A stretch of 33,100 nt of DNA, taken from the NCBI GenBank assembly GCA_023428785.1, contig JAEYWU010000142.1:1-33100 (forward strand), given 5' to 3'. Of the stretch, positions 15,613-22,555 are shown one piece after another. The position numbers and the translations under genes were made by a program. Under the pieces are notes generated by a model. It was given only the letters and a program-made list of their open reading frames with translations, was not told where the DNA came from and did not search any database. Positions within the stretch are counted from its first letter, which is position 1. Every line of letters starts with the position of its first letter. This DNA is from Pseudomonadota bacterium. Its GTDB lineage: Bacteria > Pseudomonadota > Alphaproteobacteria > Caulobacterales > Caulobacteraceae.

Positions 15613-15996
15613 TCAGGCGGCCTCACCGCCCTCGGTATGCAGCGACTTGGCCAGATCCAGCAGGCGGCGGCGCGGCCGCTCCTCCAGCTGATAGTAGGCC
15701 TGGATCAGGTCCATGGTCTCCTTGCGCGAGAACATGTCCGAGCGCTCGGCGCGCGGCGTGTTCTGCTGTTCCAGGGCCTCGGACAGGCCGTCGTAGAAGT
15801 AGCTGACAGGCGTCTCCAAGGCCTCGGCCAGCTGCCACAGACGCGAGGCCGAGATGCGGTTCGCGCCGCATTCGTACTTCTGGATCTGCTGGAAGCGGAT
15901 GCCGACCTGCATGGCCAGCTGTTGTTGGGTCATGCCGAGCAGGCGGCGGCGGCGACGCAGACGCTTGCCCAGGTGAAGATCGATGTCGGTCGCCAT
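15613..15996 (-). CDS. XRE-family helix-turn-helix transcriptional regulator
   Basis: The 127-aa protein has an N-terminal Cro/CI HTH (about residues 8-65): GKRLRRRRRLLGMTQQQLAMQVGIRFQQIQKYECGANRIS in outline, with the TQQQLA and QQIQKYE helices clear. A helical C-terminal part includes ETPVSYFYDG and RKETMDLIQAYYQL, as in the PhrR/PraR-like small alphaproteobacterial regulators. The ATG at 15996 is chosen because MATDIDLHLGKRLRRRR is the usual opening; the frame remains open 11 codons upstream. It is divergent from ccmF, but there is no direct evidence that it controls the ccm genes. Confidence 0.9.
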   Translation of the reverse strand: MATDIDLHLGKRLRRRRRLLGMTQQQLAMQVGIRFQQIQKYECGANRISASRLWQLAEALETPVSYFYDGLSEALEQQNTPRAERSDMFSRKETMDLIQAYYQLEERPRRRLLDLAKSLHTEGGEAA

Positions 15997-16085
15997 TGGC
16001 CCCGTATCCCTTGATAGCGACCGTCCCATTCTTGGACGGCTCGCCTTCCGAGCGGCAAGGCTCGTGCCGGGAACGAAAACCCTCG

Positions 16086-16134
16086 TTCAGCTTCGCGCCT
16101 GAGGGGCGCCATCCCTTGGCGGGCGAGCGCTGAA
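16086..16134. promoter_or_regulatory. Spaced inverted repeat between XRE regulator and ccmF
   Basis: TTCAGC (16086-16091) and GCTGAA (16129-16134) form inverted arms, and the bases inside them are also partly complementary. The right arm lies in the spacer of the candidate ccmF promoter. It could be an operator or a long hairpin. Confidence 0.25.
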
Positions 16135-16144
16135 CCGCTACGAC
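16116..16144 (+). promoter_or_regulatory. Candidate housekeeping promoter for ccmF
   Basis: TTGGCGG (16116-16122) and GCTACGAC (16137-16144) are separated by 14 bases and each match the Caulobacter sigma-73 consensus (TTGACGS, GCTANAWC) at all but one position. A start near 16150 would leave a leader of about 20 nt before the ccmF ATG. Confidence 0.4.
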
Positions 16145-16172
16145 GCGCCCGCAACTCCCGACCCGGACAGGC

Positions 16173-18125
16173 ATGATCGCGGAAATCGGCAATCTGGCCC
16201 TCATCCTGGCCTTTCTCCTGGCCATCGTTCAGGCCGCGACCGGCCTTGTGGGCGGCGCCCGCCGCGACCCGCGGCTGATCGCGGCCGCCCGCGCCTCGGC
16301 GCTCCTGCAGCTGATCTTCGTGGCCATGGCCTTCGCCGCCCTGTCGATCGCCTATCTGACGCCGGACTTCTCGGTGGCCCTGGTCGTGGCCCACAGCCAT
16401 TCGACCCAGCCCTGGCCCTACCGGTTGGCCGCCACCTGGGGCAGCCACGAGGGCTCGCTTCTTCTCTGGGTTCTGATCCTGGCCATCTATGGCGCCGTCG
16501 CGGCCCTGTTCGGCAGGCGGCTGCGGCCCACGCTGGTGTCGCGCATGCTGGGGGTCCAGGCGCTGATCGCGGTCGCCTTCCTCGGCTTTTCTCTCCTGAC
16601 GTCCAACCCGTTTCTGCGGCTCGATCCGGCGCCGCTGGACGGCTCGGAGCTGAACCCGCTGCTTCAGGACCCCGGCCTCGTCCTGCATCCGCCGCTGCTC
16701 TATCTCGGCTATGTCGGCTTCTCGGCCGCCTTCTCGCTGGCCGCCGCCGCCCTGATCGAGGGCCGGGCCGACATGGCCTTCGCCCGCTGGCTCAGGCCCT
16801 GGATCATCGCCGCCTGGTCGACCCTGACGCTGGGCATCGCGCTGGGCAGCTGGTGGGCCTACTACGAGCTCGGCTGGGGCGGCTGGTGGTTCTGGGACCC
16901 AGTCGAAAACGCCTCGCTGATGCCGTGGCTGGCCGGCACGGCCCTGCTCCATTCCGCCATCGTCCTGGAAAAGCGCGGCGCCCTGATCAGCTGGACGCTG
17001 CTGCTGGCCATCCTGACTTTCTCGCTCAGCCTGCTGGGCACCTTCCTCGTGCGCTCGGGCGTCCTGACCTCGGTCCACGCCTTCGCCGTCGATCCCGCGC
17101 GGGGCACGGCGATCCTCGCCTTCACGGTCCTGGCGACCGGTTCGGCGCTGGCGCTCTACGGCTGGCGGGCGCCGTCCATGCGGACCGGCGCGGTCTTCTC
17201 CCCCGTCTCGCGCGAGGCCGGGATGACCCTGAACAACCTGTTCCTGATGGCCTGCACCGCCACGGTCTTCCTCGGCACCTTCTATCCGGTCTTCGTGGAG
17301 GTGATCTCGCAAGGCGTGGACCGTATTTCGGTCGGCCCGCCCTATTACGCCATCACCTTCGTGCCGCTCGCCCTGCCTCTTCTGGCCATCGTCACCTTCG
17401 GCCCGATGCTGAACTGGAAGCGCGACGACCTGCGCGGGGTGGTCGAGCGCCTGAGGTGGCCTCTGATCGTCGCAGCGATCGGCCTGGTCGCCGCCATCTT
17501 CGTCATGGGTGTCGCGCATGTGGCCCAGATTCTCGGCATGGCGCTGGGCGTGCTCCTGCTGGTCGGCTCCTTCTGGGTTCTGGTCCGTCGCTGGCGGGCG
17601 GGCCCGGACACCTGGCGTCGCGTCCGCTCGACGCCTCCGGCCGTCTGGGCGCTCGTGCTGGCGCACACCGGGCTTGGCCTGACCACCCTCGGCATCGCCT
17701 CGGTCACGGCGCTGGAAAGCCAGACCGTCCTGACCCTGGGACCCGGCCAGTCCGGTGACTTCGCCGGCCGCCGCGTGACCCTGACCGGCGCCGAGGTGCT
17801 GGACGGCCCCAACTACCGCGCCGAGCGCATCACGGTGCGCACCACCGGGCCCGGCCTGAACCGCGAGATCTCGTCCGAGCGGCGTTTCTATCCGGTCACC
17901 GGCACCTGGACGACCGAGGCCGGGATCGATCTGACCCCCACCGGCGCCTATTACGTCTCGGTCGGAGAGCGGCGCGGCGACGCCATCGTCGTGCGCATCT
18001 GGAACCACCCGATGGTCGGCTGGATCTGGTGGGGCGCGTTGGTCATGGCTTTCGGCGGCGGCCTTAGCCTGTTCGACCGCAGACTTCGTCTCGCCGCACC
18101 CTCCGCAAAGGAGGCCAAGGCATGA
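16173..18125 (+). CDS. ccmF: Heme lyase CcmF, cytochrome c maturation
   Basis: CcmF is the polytopic inner-membrane subunit of the cytochrome c heme lyase, accepting heme from CcmE and attaching it to apocytochrome CXXCH with CcmH and CcmI. The 650-aa protein has many membrane segments and the WWD heme-handling signature GWGGWWFWDPVENASLMPW (about residues 234-252). Histidines lie in AHSHSTQ (74, 76), LHPPLLY (172) and LLHSA (260). Length is normal. It leads an overlapping ccmF-ccmG-ccmH-ccmI run. The heme chaperone ccmE, which commonly precedes it, is not found upstream in this window. Confidence 0.96.
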   Translation: MIAEIGNLALILAFLLAIVQAATGLVGGARRDPRLIAAARASALLQLIFVAMAFAALSIAYLTPDFSVALVVAHSHSTQPWPYRLAATWGSHEGSLLLWVLILAIYGAVAALFGRRLRPTLVSRMLGVQALIAVAFLGFSLLTSNPFLRLDPAPLDGSELNPLLQDPGLVLHPPLLYLGYVGFSAAFSLAAAALIEGRADMAFARWLRPWIIAAWSTLTLGIALGSWWAYYELGWGGWWFWDPVENASLMPWLAGTALLHSAIVLEKRGALISWTLLLAILTFSLSLLGTFLVRSGVLTSVHAFAVDPARGTAILAFTVLATGSALALYGWRAPSMRTGAVFSPVSREAGMTLNNLFLMACTATVFLGTFYPVFVEVISQGVDRISVGPPYYAITFVPLALPLLAIVTFGPMLNWKRDDLRGVVERLRWPLIVAAIGLVAAIFVMGVAHVAQILGMALGVLLLVGSFWVLVRRWRAGPDTWRRVRSTPPAVWALVLAHTGLGLTTLGIASVTALESQTVLTLGPGQSGDFAGRRVTLTGAEVLDGPNYRAERITVRTTGPGLNREISSERRFYPVTGTWTTEAGIDLTPTGAYYVSVGERRGDAIVVRIWNHPMVGWIWWGALVMAFGGGLSLFDRRLRLAAPSAKEAKA

Positions 18126-18661
18126 TGCGCCGGCTGATGTTCTTCGCGCCGGTCGCGGCGCTCGTCGTCATCGCGGGACTGCTGTGGCTCGGCCTCGGCC
18201 GTGATCCGTCGGCCCTGCCGTCCCAGTTGATCGACCGGCCGTTGCCGGCTTTTCAGCTGGCGCCGATCCGGCCCGGCGAGACACGCGGGCTCCAGACGAC
18301 CGACCTGACCGGCCGCCCGATGCTGCTGAACGTCTTCGCCAGTTGGTGCGTCGGCTGTCGGGTCGAGCATCCCTTCCTGATGGAGCTGGAGAGCCGGGGC
18401 GTCGTCATCCAGGGCCTGAACTGGAAGGATCCGCCTGGCGCGGGCGCCGCCTGGCTGGCCGATCACGGCGATCCCTACGCCCTCATTGGCGAGGACCCCG
18501 ATGGCCGGGTCGGCATCGACCTCGGCGTTTCGGGCGCGCCCGAGACCTTCATCATCGACGCTAACGGCCGAGTCCGGCATCGCCACGTCGGGCCGATCAC
18601 GCCCGAAATCTGGGAAGGCGAGCTTCGCCCCATCCTCGAAGCCCTGGAGGCCGAAGGATGA
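18122..18661 (+). CDS. ccmG: Thiol:disulfide oxidoreductase CcmG/DsbE
   Basis: The 179-aa protein has an N-terminal membrane anchor (about residues 7-26) and a periplasmic thioredoxin fold. The active site is FASWCVGC (C76, C79), and the cis-proline loop is GAPETFIID. CcmG keeps apocytochrome c heme-binding cysteines reduced, taking electrons from CcdA/DsbD. ATG codons at 18122 and 18125 are both possible; the first overlaps the ccmF stop. The stop overlaps the ccmH ATG (18658-18661). Confidence 0.95.
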   Translation: MMRRLMFFAPVAALVVIAGLLWLGLGRDPSALPSQLIDRPLPAFQLAPIRPGETRGLQTTDLTGRPMLLNVFASWCVGCRVEHPFLMELESRGVVIQGLNWKDPPGAGAAWLADHGDPYALIGEDPDGRVGIDLGVSGAPETFIIDANGRVRHRHVGPITPEIWEGELRPILEALEAEG

Positions 18662-19131
18662 GACGCGCCCTTCTCGCCCTGTCGGCCCTGATGCTCGCCG
18701 CCGCGGCCCCCATGCCGCCGCAACCAGCCGAAGACCGCCCGCTGCCCGAGGCGTCGCAGGAGCTGCGCGCCCAGGCGATCCATCGGTCGCTGCGTTGCGT
18801 CGTCTGCCAGAACGAGTCGATCGCTGAATCCAACGCCGTGCTGGCCGCCGACTTGCGTCAGGTGGTGCGCGAACGCGTGGCCGCCGGAGACACCGACGAA
18901 GAGGTCCGCGACTACATGGTCGCCCGCTATGGCGACTTCGTCCTGCTCAAGCCGCCGTTCGAGGCCGACACCTGGATCCTGTGGCTGGGGCCGTTCGCCG
19001 TGATCCTGATCGGCGCCCTGGCCATCGCCGCCTATCTGCGCCGCCGCCGCGTCCAGCCCGAAGCCCAGCCGCTGACGGCGGCCGAGCGCAAGCGCCTGGA
19101 CTCCCTGCTCGACGACGAGGCCAACCGATGA
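18658..19131 (+). CDS. ccmH: Cytochrome c-type biogenesis protein CcmH (CycL)
   Basis: The 157-aa protein has a cleavable signal (MRRALLALSALMLAAAA), then the periplasmic domain with the redox motif LRCVVCQNESIAES (C47, C50), and a C-terminal membrane helix (about 100-122). It passes electrons to apocytochrome c thiols in the heme lyase complex. This is the short CycL form, with the TPR part encoded separately by the next gene. It is joined to ccmG and ccmI by ATGA overlaps. Confidence 0.95.
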   Translation: MRRALLALSALMLAAAAPMPPQPAEDRPLPEASQELRAQAIHRSLRCVVCQNESIAESNAVLAADLRQVVRERVAAGDTDEEVRDYMVARYGDFVLLKPPFEADTWILWLGPFAVILIGALAIAAYLRRRRVQPEAQPLTAAERKRLDSLLDDEANR

Positions 19132-20006
19132 TCTGGCTGGTCCTCATCCCCCTGGCCCTGATCGCGGCCGTCGGCGTCCTGCTGCCCTTCATCGCCCCGG
19201 CGCGCGGTGACGACGCACCCCCCGACGGACAGACGCCGCTGGCCCTACGCGACCGTCTGACGGAAATCGACCGTCAGGCCGCCGAGGGCGACCTGTCCGA
19301 GACGGAAGCCAGCGCTCTCAGGCTCGAAGCCCAGCGCCGCATCCTGTCCGAGGCCCGCACCGCGGACAGCGCCGCGCGCCCGCTCAGCCCTCGCGGACTG
19401 AAGCTCGTGGGCTTCGGCTCGGCCCTGTTCGTCCTGCTCGGCGCAGCCGGCCTCTATGGCCTGATGGGCCGCCCTGATCTGTCGTCGCCCGACGCCGAGG
19501 TCGCCGCCCAGCCCGACAGTTCGATCGACCGCATGATCGCTGCGCTCGAAGCCCAGGTCGTCGAGACCCCGGACGACGGCGAGATGTTCCGCATTCTCGG
19601 CCAGGCCTATTCCCAGGCCGGCCGTTTCGAGGACGCCGCGCGGGCCTATGAGCGGGGCGCGGCCCTCCTGCCGCAGGACGGCCGCATCCAGTCCGCCCGG
19701 GGCGAAGCGCTCGTCCAGGCCGCCGAGGGCGTCGTCACCGATGAGGCCTTCGCCGCCTTCCGGGCCGCCAACGCCCTGGATCCCGCCGAGCCGCGCACGC
19801 GCTACTTCCTGGCGCTGCGCAAGGACCAGACCGGCGACCGCGACGGCGCCATGGACGACTGGATCGCCTTGCTGAACTCAGCCCCCGAGGGCGCGCCCTG
19901 GGTTCCGCAGGTCCGCGCCCTGGTCGACAGAGTCGCCGCCGAGCGCGGGATCGACGTGTCGGATCGCCTTACAGGATCGGCCGCTTCCGGATCACAAGGT
20001 TCCTGA
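19128..20006 (+). CDS. ccmI: CcmI-type TPR apocytochrome chaperone (CycH)
   Basis: The 292-aa protein begins with a membrane helix directly at the ATG (MIWLVLIPLALIAAVGVLLPF), followed by the cytoplasmic loop LALRDRLTEIDRQAAEGDLSETEASALRLE that is typical of CcmI, a second membrane helix (about 87-107), and periplasmic TPR repeats (FRILGQAYSQAGRFEDAARAYERG). CcmI binds the C-terminal helix of apocytochrome c and delivers it to CcmF-CcmH. The start at 19128 overlaps the ccmH stop. The final 38 bases overlap convergent aldehyde dehydrogenase coding sequence. Confidence 0.92.
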   Translation: MIWLVLIPLALIAAVGVLLPFIAPARGDDAPPDGQTPLALRDRLTEIDRQAAEGDLSETEASALRLEAQRRILSEARTADSAARPLSPRGLKLVGFGSALFVLLGAAGLYGLMGRPDLSSPDAEVAAQPDSSIDRMIAALEAQVVETPDDGEMFRILGQAYSQAGRFEDAARAYERGAALLPQDGRIQSARGEALVQAAEGVVTDEAFAAFRAANALDPAEPRTRYFLALRKDQTGDRDGAMDDWIALLNSAPEGAPWVPQVRALVDRVAAERGIDVSDRLTGSAASGSQGS

Positions 20007-21411
20007 TCTCGGTCATGTCCTCCATGGCGAAGCGCACGCCTTCGCGGCCGAGGCCCGAATCCTTGACCCCGCCATAGGGCATGTTGTCGACACGGTAGGA
20101 CGGCACGTCGCCGACAACCACGCCGCCGACATCCAGCCGGTCCCAGGCCATGAGGGCCTTGTTCAGGTCCGAAGACAGAAGACCCGCCTGCAGGCCGAAG
20201 CGGCTATCGTTGACCTCCTCCAGCGCGGCCTCGAAATCGGTCCAGGGCTGGAGCGTCGCGACGGGGCCGAAGGCCTCCTCCTGGTTCAGTTTCGTGTCGC
20301 GGCCGACCTTCTCGACCAGGGTGGCTTCCAGCATCGCGCCCTCGCGCTTGCCGCCGACCAGAACCTCGGCGCCGCCCTCGACAGCCTCGGCGATCCAGTC
20401 CTCGATCCGTTTGGCCTCGCCGACGTCGATCATGGGGCCGATGAAGGTCTTCTCATCCTTGGGGTCGCCACAGACCAGCGTCGCGGTCTTCTCGACCAGC
20501 CGGGCCTTCAGCTCCTCATAGATGTCGGCGTGGATCAGGATGCGCTGGACGCCGATGCAGGACTGGCCCGACTGATAGAAGGCGCCGAAGACGATACGCT
20601 CGACCGCGTCCTCGAGATCAACGTCTCGATCAACGATGACCGCGGCGTTTCCGCCCAGTTCCAGCACCACCTTCTTGCGGCCGGCCTTGGCCTTGAGCGC
20701 CCAGCCCACGTCGGGAGAACCCGTGAAAGACAACAGCTTGAGCCGGTCGTCGGTCGTGAACAGGTCCGAGCCCTCGCGCGTCGCCGGCAGGATCGAGAAG
20801 GCGCCCTTGGGCAGGTCCGTCTCGGCCAGGACTTCACCCATGATGATCGCGCCGAGCGGCGTCTTGGACGCCGGCTTGAGCACGAAGGGGCAGCCCACCG
20901 CCAGCGCCGGGGCCACCTTGTGGGCCGCCAGGTTCAGCGGAAAGTTGAAGGGGGAAATGAACGAGCACGGGCCGATCGGAACCCGCTTCCAGATGCCCTG
21001 ATACCCCTTGGCCCGCGCCGAGATATCCAGCGGCTGGTGCTCGCCCGTAATCCTCACGCTTTCCTCGGCTGCGACGCGGAAGGTGTCGATCAGGCGGGTC
21101 ACCTCGCCCTTGGAATCCTTGATCGGCTTGCCCGCTTCGACGCACAGGGAATAGGCCAGTTCGTCGGCCCGCTCGGTGAACCGCTCGACGCAGTGCATCA
21201 GCACCGCCTGGCGCTCATAGGCCGCCATTTCGCGCATCGGCTCGGCCGCCTTGACCGCCCAGCCGATCGCCTCGTCGATGAGCTCCGGGCTCGCCATGGC
21301 CACCCGCGTCGCCACCTCGCCCGAAAATTTGTCGGTCACCTCCAGATCGGTGTTCGGCTGACGCGCCTCATTGGCGACGTACAGTGGATAGGCGTCCTTG
21401 AGCTTGGGCAT
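19969..21411 (-). CDS. NAD(P)-dependent aldehyde dehydrogenase
   Basis: The 480-aa enzyme has all ALDH superfamily residues: N157 in ISPFNFPLN, K179 in VLKPAS, the glycine motif FTGSPDVGW, E251 in LELGG and catalytic C285 in SGQSCIGVQR. The overall style resembles lactaldehyde, phosphonoacetaldehyde or non-phosphorylating glyceraldehyde-3-phosphate dehydrogenases (GapN-like), but the substrate cannot be fixed from sequence. The ATG at 21411 gives MPKLKDAYPLYV. It appears monocistronic, divergent from the SdhAF4-type gene; its C-terminal 38 bases overlap ccmI in antisense. Confidence 0.93.
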   Translation of the reverse strand: MPKLKDAYPLYVANEARQPNTDLEVTDKFSGEVATRVAMASPELIDEAIGWAVKAAEPMREMAAYERQAVLMHCVERFTERADELAYSLCVEAGKPIKDSKGEVTRLIDTFRVAAEESVRITGEHQPLDISARAKGYQGIWKRVPIGPCSFISPFNFPLNLAAHKVAPALAVGCPFVLKPASKTPLGAIIMGEVLAETDLPKGAFSILPATREGSDLFTTDDRLKLLSFTGSPDVGWALKAKAGRKKVVLELGGNAAVIVDRDVDLEDAVERIVFGAFYQSGQSCIGVQRILIHADIYEELKARLVEKTATLVCGDPKDEKTFIGPMIDVGEAKRIEDWIAEAVEGGAEVLVGGKREGAMLEATLVEKVGRDTKLNQEEAFGPVATLQPWTDFEAALEEVNDSRFGLQAGLLSSDLNKALMAWDRLDVGGVVVGDVPSYRVDNMPYGGVKDSGLGREGVRFAMEDMTEIRNLVIRKRPIL

Positions 21412-21482
21412 GGGGAGGCTCCTTGTTCACCCTGTCGGTTATGGGACTGGAGAAGCGCCTGCAAGCGCCCTAGGTTCAGACC

Positions 21483-21683
21483 ATGGACGAAACTCCCCAG
21501 ATCGACGGCGCCGCGCCCGGCAAGACCCTGAGCCCCGAGGCGCGCCGCGCCCTGGAAGAAGCCGCCGCGCGCCGTGCGGCCGCCCCGCCCGCCGACCTGC
21601 CGCCCGAAGACGGCGGTCGCGGCGGCGAGGAGCCCACCCGCTTCGGCGACTGGGAAAAGAAGGGCATCGCGGTCGACTTCTAG
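21483..21683 (+). CDS. DUF1674 / SdhAF4-type succinate dehydrogenase assembly factor
   Basis: This 66-aa protein ends in PTRFGDWEKKGIAVDF, the conserved C-terminal signature of the DUF1674/SDHAF4 family. In mitochondria and alphaproteobacteria such proteins bind flavinylated SdhA and protect it before complex II assembly. The N-terminal half is charged, alanine-rich and probably disordered. The sdh operon is not in the window, so it is encoded apart from its target. The start ATG has only a weak Shine-Dalgarno. Confidence 0.88.
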   Translation: MDETPQIDGAAPGKTLSPEARRALEEAAARRAAAPPADLPPEDGGRGGEEPTRFGDWEKKGIAVDF

Positions 21684-21716
21684 GCGACCGGGACTCCAGC
21701 GGCGGGAATCTTAGGG

Positions 21717-21731
21717 TTAAGCCGCCGTTTA
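21717..21731 (+). promoter_or_regulatory. Near-consensus CtrA box
   Basis: TTAA (21717-21720), 7 bases, then TTTA (21728-21731) matches the Caulobacter CtrA site TTAA-N7-TTAA with one mismatch. It is 50 bases upstream of the Gly/Tyr-rich protein start. A chance match is possible, though TTAA is rare in such GC-rich DNA. Confidence 0.35.
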
Positions 21732-21780
21732 CTCGGTGTTCGGGTTTGAACGCTTGCCGGTGCCGGCGCTGGATGGCGCC

Positions 21781-22554
21781 ATGAGCAAGCTCCTGCCCGC
21801 CCTCGCCTTCCTCGCGGCCCTGGCCGTGCCTGTCGCCGCCCAGGCCGGTGACCATCCCGGACAGGGAGGGGGCGGCGGCTGCCACACCGGTTGTGGTGGT
21901 GGCGGCTATCCGGGCGGACACGGCGGCGGCCATCCCGGCCACGGTGGCGGTCGCGGCTCGATCGATATCGACATCGACGTCTCGGCCCGGTCCAGCGCAT
22001 ATGCGTCGGCCTACGCCTCGTCCTACGCCCGCTCGGGCGCCTATGCGGCCCAGTCGGGCTTCTACGGCGGCTCGCAGTCCCAGAGCATCGCCTATGGCTC
22101 GGCCTTCGCGGGCGGTGGCTATGGCGGCGCCGGCTACGGTTGCGCCACGGCCTGCGGCGTGATCCCGGTCGGCACGACCTACGCCCCCTGGGGCCCCGGC
22201 GGTCCCTATGTGACCTACACCTTCATCAACAGTCGTTCCTATCGACGCGAATACAGCCGCGAGGAAGTCTACGCCGGCTACGGCTACGAGGAGCGCTACG
22301 AAGGCGGCTACCGCCGCGAGCATGAGGACCGGGGTGGCTACGTCCGGGCCTATGACGAGGGCTACAACGCCGGCTACCAGGACGCCTATTACAGCCGCGA
22401 CTGCGACTGCTATCGCCAGCCCGCTCCCTATCCGGAGCCGGTTCCGCCGCCTCCGCCTCCGCCGCCGCCGCCGGTTCACCCGCAGCCGGACCCCTATTAC
22501 TTCCCCAGCGAACCCGACAGCTGCTACCGCGGCGGTTCGGGCGAGTGCGGCTGA
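21781..22554 (+). CDS. Secreted Gly/Tyr/Ser-rich low-complexity protein
   Basis: The 257-aa protein has a clear signal peptide (MSKLLPALAFLAALAVPVAAQAG). The mature protein moves through a Gly/His-rich stretch (HPGQGGGGGCHTGCGGGG), an Ser/Ala/Tyr-rich block (SSAYASAYASSYARSGAYA), a Gly/Tyr block with GCATACG, an Arg/Glu/Tyr-rich block, and a ten-proline run near residue 225. Cysteines occur in pairs (CHTGC, CATAC, CDC, and SC...EC). I do not recognise a family; similar composition is seen in surface, adhesive or phase-separating proteins, which is only analogy. The in-frame codon 15 upstream would bury the signal peptide, so ATG 21781 is chosen. It ends one base before the ubiB stop. Confidence 0.8.
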   Translation: MSKLLPALAFLAALAVPVAAQAGDHPGQGGGGGCHTGCGGGGYPGGHGGGHPGHGGGRGSIDIDIDVSARSSAYASAYASSYARSGAYAAQSGFYGGSQSQSIAYGSAFAGGGYGGAGYGCATACGVIPVGTTYAPWGPGGPYVTYTFINSRSYRREYSREEVYAGYGYEERYEGGYRREHEDRGGYVRAYDEGYNAGYQDAYYSRDCDCYRQPAPYPEPVPPPPPPPPPPVHPQPDPYYFPSEPDSCYRGGSGECG

Positions 22555-22555
22555 T

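Noticed and set aside
15930..18008. Long antisense open frame (692 codons) over ccmF
   Set aside because: It is charge- and Gln/His/Arg-rich shadow sequence opposite a conserved, motif-complete ccmF, as is common in GC-rich DNA.
21439..22479. Antisense frame opposite the Gly/Tyr-rich gene, starting with an Arg run
   Set aside because: Produced by the repeated GGC/CCG codons of the plus-strand gene; no domain, no sensible start, and it runs into the SdhAF4 gene.
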